From positions 1-64,000 of the forward strand of contig CAZPHQ010000013.1 of NCBI GenBank assembly GCA_964586675.1: DNA of 64,000 nt. The letters run 5' to 3'. The notes beneath the pieces were generated by a model. The model searched no databases. It saw nothing but the letters and a program-made list of their open reading frames with translations, and was not told the origin of the DNA. This document shows positions 52,528 to 61,195 of the stretch, in pieces. Within the stretch, counting starts at the first letter, position 1. Every line of letters begins with the position of its first letter. The translations under genes and the position numbers were made by a program. The DNA comes from JADLGH01 sp964586675 (GTDB lineage Bacteria > Desulfobacterota_D > UBA1144 > Nemesobacterales > UBA2774).

Positions 52528-53328
52528 ATGAGAAAGAAAACGGTACCTGTATTCCGAAGGATGAAGGAAGACGGCGTCAAGATCGTCATGGTAACGGCCT
52601 ACGACGCCTCTACAGCCCGCATGCTCGACGAGGCGGGCGTTGACATGATCCTCGTCGGGGATTCGGTGGCCAACGTCGTGCAGGGTCATTCGACGACGCT
52701 GCCGGTGACGATGGAGGAGATGCTCTACCACACGAAGATAGTGTCGAGGGGCATTACGACAGCCCACCTCTGCGCCGATATGCCCTTCATGTCGTTCCAG
52801 ACGTCTAAAGAAGAGGCGGTGCGGAACGCCGGAAGGTTCATAAAGGAATCCGGCGCCGAGTCCGTGAAGTTCGAGGTCACAGAAGACCTCCTCGACACGG
52901 TCTACGCCGTTCACAGCGCGGGCATTCCTGTCGTTGGACACATCGGTCTCAGGCCCCAGTCTGTCCTCGCCATGGGCGGATACGTCGTACAGGGAAGGGG
53001 CGAAGAGGAAGGCAAGAAGCTCGTACAGCTCGCCAAGGCAGTCGAAAGCGCGGGCGCGTTCTGCGTTCTCATGGAAACGATCCCGCAGTCGGTCGCGAAG
53101 GAGATAACCGATTCCGTAAAGTTGCCGACGATAGGCATAGGCGCGGGGCCGGGGTGCGACGGGCAGGTGCTCGTGATAAACGACCTTCTGGGGCTCTCGC
53201 CCGAGCCGCTGCCCAAATTCGTGAAAAAATACGCAAACCTGAGGGAAGTCGTGGACAGCTCCACGCGGAGATTCATAGACGAGGTAAGAAGAGGGGTATT
53301 CCCCGCGAGCGAACACTCCTATGACTGA
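52528..53328 (+). CDS. panB: 3-methyl-2-oxobutanoate hydroxymethyltransferase
   Basis: PanB makes ketopantoate, the first step to pantothenate. The 266-residue protein has VTAYDASTARMLDEAGVDMILVGDSVANVVQGHSTTLPVT (metal-ligand Asp), MPFMSF, SVKFE, HIGLRPQS and GIGAGPGCDGQVLVINDLLG, all standard. GGGGAG lies just before the ATG. Its stop overlaps panC, the second gene of a complete panBCD operon. Confidence 0.97.
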   Translation: MRKKTVPVFRRMKEDGVKIVMVTAYDASTARMLDEAGVDMILVGDSVANVVQGHSTTLPVTMEEMLYHTKIVSRGITTAHLCADMPFMSFQTSKEEAVRNAGRFIKESGAESVKFEVTEDLLDTVYAVHSAGIPVVGHIGLRPQSVLAMGGYVVQGRGEEEGKKLVQLAKAVESAGAFCVLMETIPQSVAKEITDSVKLPTIGIGAGPGCDGQVLVINDLLGLSPEPLPKFVKKYANLREVVDSSTRRFIDEVRRGVFPASEHSYD

Positions 53329-54178
53329 GGGCATTCGAATGAAGGTTGTAAAAGGCGTTGGAGACATGAAGGCCCTTTCGCGCACTCTCAAAAGGGAAGG
53401 GAAGACCATAGCCTTCGTTCCAACCATGGGCGCGCTCCACGACGGGCACCTCTCTCTCATGGCCGAGGGGAAGAAGCGGGCCGACGTGCTCGTATCCAGC
53501 GTCTTCGTGAACCCCACACAGTTCGGCCCGAACGAGGATTACAAGAAATACGCTAGAGATACGGAAGGTGATCTCGCCAAGATGAGCCGGGCCGGGGTGG
53601 ACGTCGCGTTCTTTCCGGAGCCCGAGGAAATCTATCCGCCGGGCGCTCAGACGTATGTCGAAGTCACAGAGCTTCAAAAACCCCTCTGCGGGGCTTCCCG
53701 CCCGGGCCATTTCAGGGGCGTCGCCACTGTCGTGCTGAAGCTCTTTAATATAGTAAAGCCCGACGTCGCCATATTCGGCAAAAAGGACTTCCAGCAGCTC
53801 CAGGTTATAAAGAGGATGGTAAGGGACCTCGACCTCGACGTGGAGATAGTGGGAATGCCGACCTGGAGGGAAAGCTCCGGCCTCGCGATGAGCTCGCGTA
53901 ACGCCTATCTCTCGGGAGAGGAGAGGGAAAGGGCCGCGTCGCTCTCGAAGGCGCTTCGGGAAATAAAGAGGAATTTCGACGGCGGGGAGAAGGACGCCGC
54001 CGCGCTCGTGGAATACGGGAGGCGCGTCATTCTGAACGCCTCTGCGGGAAATATAGATTATCTGGAAATAAGAAAGGGAGAGACGCTGGAAGAAGTAAAA
54101 TCGGTTTCACCGGGCGACGTCGCCGCTCTGGCCGTTAAGGTGGGCGGGGCGAGGCTCATAGATAATATAGAACTTTAA
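53321..54178 (+). CDS. panC: pantothenate synthetase
   Basis: PanC condenses pantoate with beta-alanine using ATP. The 285-residue protein has VPTMGALHDGHLSLM with the HIGH-like HDGH, SVFVNPTQFGPNEDYKKY, FGKKDFQQLQVI and the KMSKS-like MSSRNAYLS. ATG 53321 overlaps the end of panB by 8 bases, favouring coupling; an in-frame ATG at 53339 is an alternative. panD follows after 22 bases. Confidence 0.97.
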   Translation: MTEGIRMKVVKGVGDMKALSRTLKREGKTIAFVPTMGALHDGHLSLMAEGKKRADVLVSSVFVNPTQFGPNEDYKKYARDTEGDLAKMSRAGVDVAFFPEPEEIYPPGAQTYVEVTELQKPLCGASRPGHFRGVATVVLKLFNIVKPDVAIFGKKDFQQLQVIKRMVRDLDLDVEIVGMPTWRESSGLAMSSRNAYLSGEERERAASLSKALREIKRNFDGGEKDAAALVEYGRRVILNASAGNIDYLEIRKGETLEEVKSVSPGDVAALAVKVGGARLIDNIEL

Positions 54179-54200
54179 TCGCTACAGGGGAGATATTGCA

Positions 54201-54590
54201 ATGCAGAGAACGCTTTTAAAGTCCAAGATTCACAGGGTCACGGTCATGGAGGCCGACCTCGAATACGAGGGCAGCATCACGATAGACAGGGACCTCATGG
54301 ACGCGGCCGACATGATCGAGTACGAGCAGGTTCATATCTTCAATGTGACCAACGGCAACAGGTTCGTAACCTACGTCATCGAGGGCGAGCGCGGCTCGGG
54401 GGATATATGCGTAAACGGCGCGGCGGCACACCTCGCGAAAGAGGGCCACTGCCTGATAGTGGCAAGTTTTTCGGCCTACAACGAGGCAGAGTGCACCCTT
54501 CACAGCCCCAAACTCGTATATGTAGACGGGCGAAACAGGATCACCAGCGTCAAGCCGGCGATCGATACGCTCAAACTGGCGAGGAGCTGA
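54201..54590 (+). CDS. panD: aspartate 1-decarboxylase
   Basis: PanD makes beta-alanine from aspartate and self-cleaves to form a pyruvoyl group. The 129-residue proenzyme has RTLLKSKIHRVTVMEADLEYEGSITID, where Gly-Ser (about 24-25) is the cleavage site, then NVTNGNRFVTYVIEGERGSGDICVNGAAAHLA. The length and motifs are typical. No PanZ/PanM maturation factor is visible. Confidence 0.97.
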   Translation: MQRTLLKSKIHRVTVMEADLEYEGSITIDRDLMDAADMIEYEQVHIFNVTNGNRFVTYVIEGERGSGDICVNGAAAHLAKEGHCLIVASFSAYNEAECTLHSPKLVYVDGRNRITSVKPAIDTLKLARS

Positions 54591-54649
54591 GCATTTGCGA
54601 AGAGAACGAAAAATGGGGGAGATGGCGGATTTCCCACTGATATTTTTAT

Positions 54650-54665
54650 TTCCCGGTTCCGGGAA
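54650..54665 (+). terminator. hairpin after panD
   Basis: TTCCCGG-TT-CCGGGAA is a perfect 7-bp stem with a 2-base loop 60 bases past the panD stop. The following bases are TATTCCGTAATTATT, only partly T-rich. It is a plausible weak terminator. Confidence 0.4.
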
Positions 54666-54746
54666 TATTCCGTAATTATTAAGATTATCGCCTGTAAAAA
54701 ATTTATGCGGGCTTGAAGCTTAACCGTATAAATTACATCAAAAATA

Positions 54747-54775
54747 TTGACAGAGGGCGTTCTGGAGGTTATAAA
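54747..54775 (+). promoter_or_regulatory. strong sigma70-type promoter for the lipid-like operon
   Basis: TTGACA (54747-54752), a 17-base spacer and TATAAA (54770-54775) give a near-consensus promoter 105 bases before the cytidylyltransferase gene. The leader can form a hairpin AAGGATACGC...GCGCATCCTT. GGAGG and an ATG of a 22-codon frame (54775-54843) overlap the -10 element. Confidence 0.65.
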
Positions 54776-54879
54776 TGTTAGCTATAAAGGAGGAGAAAGG
54801 ATACGCTGTATTCGGCGCATCCTTCCACAACACTTCTAGCTGACATCAAATTCAAGCCTTCTGAAGTGGAGAACATACT

Positions 54880-55653
54880 ATGAAAGCCGTCATACTTGCA
54901 GCCGGTAGAGGCAAAAGGCTTTATCCCTATACCAAATACATTCCGAAGTGCCTCCTCGATATCGGCGGCGAAACCATACTTGAGCACCAGATCAACCACA
55001 TCAGGGACTGCGGCATAGACGAAGTGGTTATAGTGGTCGGGTTCGGATTTGAGAAAGTAGAAAATTTCCTCCGTAACTACGACGGGCTGGGTATGAGGAT
55101 AAAAACCCTCTACAACCCTTTTTACCAGACGACAAACAGCCTTATATCTTTGTGGATAGCGCGTGGTGAAATGGACGACGACATTGTAGTCATGAACGGG
55201 GACGACGTTTTCGAGATAGACGTTTTGGAGCAGGCGCTCCGCATGCGCGATGAAAAGATATGTCTTCCGATCAAACGCAAGTCGAGCTACGAAGACGAAG
55301 ACATGAAGGTCGTCATCAAAGAGACAAAAATCGTGGACATCAGCAAAACTCTCACAAACCGCGCGTCCGCCGAATCGGTCGGAGTACGCGTATTCAGGGA
55401 TACGGGCGTCGAGCTCATGAAGCGCGCTATAGAAGAAGAGATGAGAACGGTAGGGGCCGAAAACAAGTGGTACATCTCGGCCATACACAGGCTCATCAAA
55501 AAAGGATACAAAGTCAAATCACTCGACATTAACGATCTTTTCTGGATGGACGTCGATTATCCGAGCGACCTCTTCAAGGCCAGGTTCAACTCAAACAAAT
55601 TCATCAAGAAATCCTATCAGGAAAGGGTCCTGCGCGTCGTAGAAACAAGCTGA
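54880..55653 (+). CDS. LicC-like nucleotidyltransferase (choline/inositol-phosphate cytidylyltransferase candidate)
   Basis: The 257-residue protein is a GT-A nucleotidyltransferase with AVILAAGRGKRLYPYTKYIPKCLLDIGG at the N-terminus, where GRGKRL and PKCLL bind nucleotide and phosphate. NPFYQTTNSLISLWIAR and VVMNGDDVFE follow, the second supplying the metal Asp. This pattern is closest to phosphocholine cytidylyltransferase LicC and to inositol-phosphate cytidylyltransferases. It is the first gene of a three-gene operon; the next gene starts 4 bases after its stop. It probably makes a CDP-alcohol for the following phosphotransferase. Confidence 0.85.
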   Translation: MKAVILAAGRGKRLYPYTKYIPKCLLDIGGETILEHQINHIRDCGIDEVVIVVGFGFEKVENFLRNYDGLGMRIKTLYNPFYQTTNSLISLWIARGEMDDDIVVMNGDDVFEIDVLEQALRMRDEKICLPIKRKSSYEDEDMKVVIKETKIVDISKTLTNRASAESVGVRVFRDTGVELMKRAIEEEMRTVGAENKWYISAIHRLIKKGYKVKSLDINDLFWMDVDYPSDLFKARFNSNKFIKKSYQERVLRVVETS

Positions 55654-55657
55654 AACA

Positions 55658-56980
55658 ATGGACCATGCAATACTCGTAGCCGCCGGCACCGGTATAGAAG
55701 GAGAAAACCTGAGCGCTTGCGGAGAGGTGAAGTTCGGCTCTCTGCCCCAGATAAAGCGGCTTGTCATAACGGCCCAGCGCGCGGGTATCAAAAGCTTCAC
55801 GATAATCACCGACAGAATAGACTCTCCCCTTAAAGGTCTTCTCGCCGGCGACAAGCGCATCGAGAGCGACATTAACTGGCACACGCTCGGCGCCGACATC
55901 TCCCTCGGCGATTCCCCCTCCCTCATCATACAGTCCAACCTCGTTACAACGCCCAAAGCCCTCTCGAATTTCATGGAACAGGAGCCCGCGCCGGGTGAAA
56001 TAGCCGTGCTCGTCGATACCTCCGGCGACGGGTGGATAAAGGCGAGCGACGGCGAGGTAACGGATCTTTACTCTCAGGGCGGACGTGCTGTGGGCGCGTT
56101 CATGGCTTCGGCGAGGATGCTCGAAAAATCCATAACGGACTCCATGTCCATAAGCGCCTTCGTGAAGGAGCAGATAGGGAGGGACAAGGTCAGGCTCCGC
56201 GAATTCAGCGACAGCTACTGGATGAGGCTCTCTTCAGACAAGGATTCCGCGAAAAGGGCGGAGGAGCTGATATTCCGCTACGTCGGCAAAACGGCGACAG
56301 GCTGGCTCGCGAGGGAGGTGAACAGCAAGATATCGCTCCCCACCAGCAAACTCCTGGTCAAGACCCCGCTCACTCCCAACATGATAAGCGTGCTCATAAA
56401 CGTCATTGGCGCTTTCTGCGGGGTGTTTTACGCGATAGGCCATCCGGTGATCGGCGCCCTCTGCATGCAGGCGGCGACTATACTCGACAGGTGCGACGGG
56501 GAGATAGCCCGTGTCAAATTAATGGAAACGAAAAAAGGGCAATGGGTCGATACCATTTCCGACCAGGTCACGGTGCTCTCGTTCCTCATCGGAGTTCCCG
56601 TAGGATACTATTCCCAGACGCACAACCCGATAGCCCTCGTTCTCGGAGGCATCAACCTCTCCATTTTTATATTTTTCGTAATCTGGTCCTTCTACTTCCT
56701 TAAGAAATATACGAACTCCGGAAGCCTCGTCGCCTATTTCGAGGTCGACAAGCTCGTGGAGAACAGCAAAACTTCGACTATACGCAAAGTGATAAAATTC
56801 TTCCGCCCCGTCAGCAGGCGGAACGTCTACGCCCTCGCTTTTCTCATCCTCGCAATAGTCAGCGGCTACCCGCTTATCCTCGGATTTACCACTATCGGCC
56901 TCATCCTGTTTTTAGTGCATCAACTGGAAGATATAATTAAATTGCGTAAAATTAATCCTGAGAGCAGCATCTTAAAATAA
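55658..56980 (+). CDS. CDP-alcohol phosphotransferase with N-terminal GT-A-like domain
   Basis: Residues about 1-225 resemble a nucleotidyltransferase fold (AILVAAGTGIEGENLSACGEVKF) but lack the GxGxRL and PKxLL signature, so this part is probably inactive. Residues about 235-430 form a membrane CDP-alcohol phosphotransferase with LTPNMISVLINVIGAFCG and the catalytic motif DRCDGEIAR...GQWVDTISD, fitting D-x2-D-G-x2-A-R-x8-G-x3-D-x3-D near 277-302. The domain order recalls bifunctional inositol-phosphate cytidylyltransferase/di-inositol-phosphate synthases, here with an extra separate cytidylyltransferase gene upstream. It likely transfers a phospho-alcohol head group to a lipid or inositol acceptor. 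Confidence 0.85.
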   Translation: MDHAILVAAGTGIEGENLSACGEVKFGSLPQIKRLVITAQRAGIKSFTIITDRIDSPLKGLLAGDKRIESDINWHTLGADISLGDSPSLIIQSNLVTTPKALSNFMEQEPAPGEIAVLVDTSGDGWIKASDGEVTDLYSQGGRAVGAFMASARMLEKSITDSMSISAFVKEQIGRDKVRLREFSDSYWMRLSSDKDSAKRAEELIFRYVGKTATGWLAREVNSKISLPTSKLLVKTPLTPNMISVLINVIGAFCGVFYAIGHPVIGALCMQAATILDRCDGEIARVKLMETKKGQWVDTISDQVTVLSFLIGVPVGYYSQTHNPIALVLGGINLSIFIFFVIWSFYFLKKYTNSGSLVAYFEVDKLVENSKTSTIRKVIKFFRPVSRRNVYALAFLILAIVSGYPLILGFTTIGLILFLVHQLEDIIKLRKINPESSILK

Positions 56981-57004
56981 CACCTCGCGGGAAGGAAGCT
57001 CACC

Positions 57005-57796
57005 ATGGAAGAGAAGAAAAAGGCAGCCGACGGCCAGCAGAACGGGCAGAACGACGCATCCAACGCCGACTATCAAGTAAAGGAATACATGCCCGGCCTT
57101 ATGACCACCGTCATCAAGGTGGTCGAAAAAACCAACGTAATGTTCGCAAAAAAAGGCAATCTGCCGATTTATCCGAATTCGACATTCCCCTGGGTAGCCG
57201 AAGTTGAAAAAGACTGGAGAAAAATAAGGGCCGAGCTCGATGTAGTCATGGAAAGGAAAGACGAGCTCCCCAATTTCCACGACATCATGGACGAGGTCAG
57301 GAAGATTACCAGCGACAACATGTGGAAGACTTTCTTCCTCGCGGGTTACGGCCTCGAAAGCGACGAAAATTCCAGGAGATGCCCCGACACAACCGAAATA
57401 ATAAAGCGCATACCGGGCATGAAAACGGCGTTTTTCTCGATCCTCGCGCCGAAAAAGCACATCCCGGCGCATAAAGGCCCCTATAACGGCGTCCTCCGCT
57501 ATCATCTTGGCCTCATAGTGCCGGAGCCGAAGGAAATCTGCAGGATTCGCATAGAAGACACGATAACTCACTGGGACGAGGGAGAGAGCCTCGTTTTCGA
57601 CGACACTTTCGAGCACGAGGTCTGGAACGACACCGACGGCTTCAGGGCTATACTGTTCGTGGATTTCGTCCGCCCCGTAATGTTCCCGTTTAACCTCCTT
57701 AACGAATTCCTTATCAACGCGGCCTCATTCGCGCCCCTCATCAAAGAGGCCGAAGTCAGGCACAAGAAGTGGGAAAAAGACTTTTATAAACAATAA
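57005..57796 (+). CDS. AspH/LpxO-type 2-oxoglutarate dioxygenase
   Basis: This family hydroxylates Asp/Asn residues or lipid A acyl chains using Fe(II) and 2-oxoglutarate. The 263-residue protein has HIPAHKGPYNGVLRYHLGLIVPE with the first iron His (AHKG), and FDDTFEHEVWNDTDGFRAILFVDFVRP with the second His (EHEVWN) and the 2-oxoglutarate Arg (FRA). No N-terminal membrane anchor is visible; the N-terminus is Lys/Gln/Asn-rich. It starts 24 bases after the CDP-alcohol phosphotransferase and GGAAGG precedes it, so it is the third gene of the operon. Its substrate may be the operon's lipid product. Confidence 0.87.
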   Translation: MEEKKKAADGQQNGQNDASNADYQVKEYMPGLMTTVIKVVEKTNVMFAKKGNLPIYPNSTFPWVAEVEKDWRKIRAELDVVMERKDELPNFHDIMDEVRKITSDNMWKTFFLAGYGLESDENSRRCPDTTEIIKRIPGMKTAFFSILAPKKHIPAHKGPYNGVLRYHLGLIVPEPKEICRIRIEDTITHWDEGESLVFDDTFEHEVWNDTDGFRAILFVDFVRPVMFPFNLLNEFLINAASFAPLIKEAEVRHKKWEKDFYKQ

Positions 57797-57899
57797 GTTA
57801 CCAGAGAACGGCCGGACACGGCGCCAGCGCATGGCCGGCAACACACTTTCTTTCACGGCGTACCTCCCCATGATACGCCGGGGGCTGGAAAATTAAACC

Positions 57900-57927
57900 T
57901 TGACAAACCCGCCGATGTCCTTATCTT
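57900..57927 (+). promoter_or_regulatory. candidate promoter for the DksA/TraR-like gene
   Basis: TTGACA (57900-57905) and TATCTT (57922-57927) are 16 bases apart. The transcript would have a leader of about 145 bases before ATG 58082, which is preceded by TGAGGAG. Confidence 0.5.
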
Positions 57928-58081
57928 AATAGTCCTTCGGCGTCAGCTTTATAAGAAGGTAAAAGCAATTACGAGGACCCGATCGATCGAGCTTCTCCGC
58001 GGGCAAAACACTTAATAAATACGCGGAGAATACGTATCCGAAACCGGATTATTACTAAACGATTGAGGAGACCCCCCGAGC

Positions 58082-58534
58082 ATGGCTACTAGCAAAAAGG
58101 CAGAACCCAAGAAGAAACCGGCAGCAGCGGCCAAGGCCAAGAAACCGGCGGCCCCGGTCAAGAAACAGGTGGCTCCGGCCAGGAAGCCCAAGGCCGATTG
58201 GCGCGAGGATATAAGGCTCATGCTGCTCCAGATCAGAAAGGAGCTCCTTCAGGACGTGTCCCAGACGATGCGGGCGGAATCCGACCATCTGAAATTCGAC
58301 ATCGGCGACTTCTACGACCACGCCTCGACGGACAGGGACAGGGAGCTTGCGCTCATGCTCGCCGACCGCGAAAGGGAGAAGCTCACGCTCGTCGACGACG
58401 CTCTCAAAAGAATAGAAAACGGCACATACGGCATCTGCGAATCCTGCGAGGAAGAGATAGACAAGGAAAGGCTCGCTGCGATGCCGTTCACGAAGCTCTG
58501 TCTCTCCTGCCAGGAAGACCTCGAAAGACAGTAA
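58082..58534 (+). CDS. DksA/TraR-family C4 zinc-finger protein with Ala/Lys-rich tail
   Basis: DksA-type proteins bind RNA polymerase through its secondary channel and tune initiation with ppGpp. The 150-residue protein has a 40-residue Ala/Lys/Pro-rich N-terminus (KKPAAAAKAKKPAAPVKK) resembling histone-H1-like tails. A coiled coil follows with the tip motif DxxDxA (DFYDHA), then a zinc finger CESC...CLSC near the C-terminus. A paralogue is at 60808-61170. The basic tail could add DNA or RNA binding. Confidence 0.9.
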   Translation: MATSKKAEPKKKPAAAAKAKKPAAPVKKQVAPARKPKADWREDIRLMLLQIRKELLQDVSQTMRAESDHLKFDIGDFYDHASTDRDRELALMLADREREKLTLVDDALKRIENGTYGICESCEEEIDKERLAAMPFTKLCLSCQEDLERQ

Positions 58535-58656
58535 GAAGCATTCCCGGGCAGGTAGCCCGATTCAGCTTAGACGACTTCGACGGCGGAGCTGTATCAGCTT
58601 GGGACTTCTGGCGCAACAGTGCCCACTCGGCGCTCGCACCTCTATCGGACGCTCTA

Positions 58657-59700
58657 CTATCTCCCCGGTTTTCTGAGCCCTTCGAGGGTGGCGTCGTAAG
58701 GGTCCCCCGCGACGCCCGCTTCGGTGATTATGGAAGTCACGTTCTCGTGCGGCGTCACGTCGAACGCGGGATTGAACACCTTCACCCCGTGGGCCACTTT
58801 CTTTCCGGATATGTGCGTGACCTCGGCGGGGTTCCGTTCTTCTATTGGTATGTCTTCGCCATCGGGACAGTCGTAGTCTATGGTGGACACGGGCGCGGCG
58901 ACGTAAAACGGGATGCCCTCCGATTTGGCGAGGACTGATATGGTGAAGGTCCCGATCTTGTTCGCGACGTCCCCGTTCCGGGCTATCCTGTCCGCCCCGA
59001 CTACTACGGCGTCCACCATTCCCCTCTGCATCACGTGCCCGGCCATGCTGTCCGTTATGAGCGTCACGGGTATGCCGTCTCTGTCGAGCTCCCACGCCGT
59101 CAGCCGGGCCCCCTGGAGGAACGGCCTCGTCTCGGTGGCGATGACCTTTATATCCTTCCCCGCCTCGACAGCCGCCCTTATCACGCCGAGCGCCGTGCCG
59201 TAGCCGCCCGTTGCGAGAGCCCCGGCGTTACAGTGGGTCATGACGACCGAGCCGTCCTCTATGAGGTCGGCGCCCCACCTGCCTATGTCCATGCAGGTTC
59301 TGACGTCCTCTTCGAGCACGCGCACGGCCTCCTCGACGAGCAGTGCTTTTAATTCCGGGACGCTGCCGTTTTCGCTTTCGAGAAGCTTCCCCATTCTCTT
59401 CACGCCCCATGCGAGGTTGACGGCAGTCGGCCGCGTCGCAAGGAGAATGTCCGACACTTCCTTCATGCGCGACATGAATAGATCCCTGTCCGAGGTTTCA
59501 GTTTTCACAGCCCCAAGCGCGAAGCCCATAGCCGCCGCGACGCCTATCGCCGGCGCTCCCCTTATGACCATGCGCCTGATCGCGTCGGCCACGTCTTCGT
59601 ACGTCAGGCACTCGACGTATACCTCTTCGTCCGGGAGCCGGGTCTGATCGATCATGACGACGCGGTCGTCTTTCCACTCTATAGTTTTAAAAGAGGACAT
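58657..59700 (-). CDS. mtnA: S-methyl-5-thioribose-1-phosphate isomerase
   Basis: MtnA isomerises methylthioribose 1-phosphate in methionine salvage. The 347-residue protein has MVIRGAPAIGVAAAMGFAL, VMTHCNAGALATGGYGTALGVIRAA with the catalytic Cys (HCNAGALA), ETRPFLQGARLTAWEL, VVVGADRIARNGDVANKIGT with the catalytic Asp (GADR), and PFYVAAPVSTID. All match MtnA rather than eIF2B-like relatives. No other salvage gene is adjacent; prmA is upstream on the same strand. Confidence 0.95.
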   Translation of the reverse strand: MSSFKTIEWKDDRVVMIDQTRLPDEEVYVECLTYEDVADAIRRMVIRGAPAIGVAAAMGFALGAVKTETSDRDLFMSRMKEVSDILLATRPTAVNLAWGVKRMGKLLESENGSVPELKALLVEEAVRVLEEDVRTCMDIGRWGADLIEDGSVVMTHCNAGALATGGYGTALGVIRAAVEAGKDIKVIATETRPFLQGARLTAWELDRDGIPVTLITDSMAGHVMQRGMVDAVVVGADRIARNGDVANKIGTFTISVLAKSEGIPFYVAAPVSTIDYDCPDGEDIPIEERNPAEVTHISGKKVAHGVKVFNPAFDVTPHENVTSIITEAGVAGDPYDATLEGLRKPGR

Positions 59701-59774
59701 TATTTCACCTTCGAATTTATATTACCCGGAGGGCAGCGTTACAATAGGCGACGCCGGTTTTACGCGCCAGCTTT

Positions 59775-60695
59775 TTACGGCAGCGTCAGCTCGAGCGCGA
59801 CCCATTCGCCGTCGACGTGCTCGGCCGCGAGCGTAAACCCGCCTTTCAGCATCCCCTCCACGGCCTCTCCCCTTCTCAAGCCGGGAATGCCCGAGAGAAC
59901 GAGCGTCCCACCGGGAGCGAGCCTTTTTTTGAACTCTTCTCTCATGAGGAATATGGGCTCAAGATAAACGTTGGCCACGATGAGGTCGTATTCCCCCGTG
60001 ACGCTCTGGATGTATCCGCAGAAGAACTTCACCTCGCCGGGAATGGAATTCCTTTCGGCGTTCTTCCTCGATTCCGTTATCGCCACCGGGTCGGTATCGA
60101 AAGCCGTAACGTCCGGGACGCCCAGCTTAAAAGCCGATATGGCCAGTATGCCGCTCCCGCAGCCGACGTCGAGCGCCCTTTTCACGCGGCCTCCCTGGGT
60201 GTGTCTCTCAATGGACGCGATGCAAAGCCGCGTCGTCTCGTGATGCCCTGTCCCGAAAGCCAGGGAAGGATTTATCTCGACGACGACCTCGCCTTCCGAA
60301 GGATCGTGCTCCTCCCACGGCGGGACGATGACGACCCGCTCCCCCGCCCTGACCTTCCCGAGGAGAGTCTTCCAGACCTCCCAGCTCGAACGGTCTATGA
60401 GCTCGGCCCTTATGGGACCGACCTCGGCCCCGGGGATCGTTTCTACGACGAAGGTTATGTACTCCCTCAGCTCCGCCATCAGCGACGAAAGATCCGTTTC
60501 GATGGGGAAGTAAGACGACAGCTCGTATCCGCCCCCGGGCTTAATGTCTTCGGCGACACCGAGAGAGCCCGCTCCGAGGAGAAAATCGGAGAGGAGCCCG
60601 ACGGCGTTTTCCGTCGTTTCGAACGTGAGCTGTGATACCTTGAGCAAATCGCGGCCTTCGTGCGGCATAAATAAAACCCACTTAATCATAACCAA
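59775..60695 (-). CDS. prmA: ribosomal protein L11 methyltransferase
   Basis: PrmA methylates L11. The 306-residue protein has the N-terminal substrate domain (LKVSQLTFETTENAVGLLSDFL), INPSLAFGTGHHETTRLCIASIE, the SAM motif ALDVGCGSGILAISAFKLG near residue 174, DTDPVAITESRKNAERN, and YDLIVANVYLEPI with the NxxxxP-like motif. The start is ambiguous: ATGs at 60695, 60689 and 60668 are in frame, the last giving MPHEGRDLL. Confidence 0.92.
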   Translation of the reverse strand: MVMIKWVLFMPHEGRDLLKVSQLTFETTENAVGLLSDFLLGAGSLGVAEDIKPGGGYELSSYFPIETDLSSLMAELREYITFVVETIPGAEVGPIRAELIDRSSWEVWKTLLGKVRAGERVVIVPPWEEHDPSEGEVVVEINPSLAFGTGHHETTRLCIASIERHTQGGRVKRALDVGCGSGILAISAFKLGVPDVTAFDTDPVAITESRKNAERNSIPGEVKFFCGYIQSVTGEYDLIVANVYLEPIFLMREEFKKRLAPGGTLVLSGIPGLRRGEAVEGMLKGGFTLAAEHVDGEWVALELTLP

Positions 60696-60807
60696 TTATT
60701 CGGGAACTTCTATTCCGCGGAATCCGCCGCGGCCGCGCGATCCCCGATTTGCCCGCGGCGAAACCTTTCCTTTGCACCTTATACCACAGGTGCTATAATT
60801 TTCCCCT

Positions 60808-61170
60808 ATGAATGACGAAAGGCTCAGGCATTTCAAACAGGTTCTGATAGATAGAATGTCAGGATTAATGGGCACGGCTGAAGGCACTGTGACGGAGATG
60901 AGCGAAGGCGACGGCACCTTCCCAGACCCGCTCGACAGGGCGCTCTCCGAATCGAGCAGAACGATAGAGCTTCGGAAACGAGACAGGGAAAGAAAGCTTA
61001 TTCAAAAAATACAAAAGGCTATCGAGAGAACCGAAGACGGGAGCTACGGCATTTGCGAGGTCTGCGGAGAAGAGATAACGGAACACAGGCTCGAAGTACG
61101 CCCCGAAACCACCCTTTGCATAAGCTGCAAGGAAGAGCAGGAAGAGGTGGAAAGGCAGTTCGGAATGTAA
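60808..61170 (+). CDS. DksA/TraR-family C4 zinc-finger protein
   Basis: This 120-residue protein is a compact DksA relative. It has the coiled-coil tip motif DxxDxA (DPLDRA), a charged second helix (RTIELRKRDRERKLIQKIQKAIE) and the zinc finger GICEVCGEEITEHRL-(12)-CISCKEEQ. It is shorter than the paralogue at 58082-58534 and lacks its Ala/Lys tail. Its upstream region is shared with the divergent prmA gene. Confidence 0.92.
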   Translation: MNDERLRHFKQVLIDRMSGLMGTAEGTVTEMSEGDGTFPDPLDRALSESSRTIELRKRDRERKLIQKIQKAIERTEDGSYGICEVCGEEITEHRLEVRPETTLCISCKEEQEEVERQFGM

Positions 61171-61195
61171 CTATTAGACAGGCGGGCTGCGGCTT

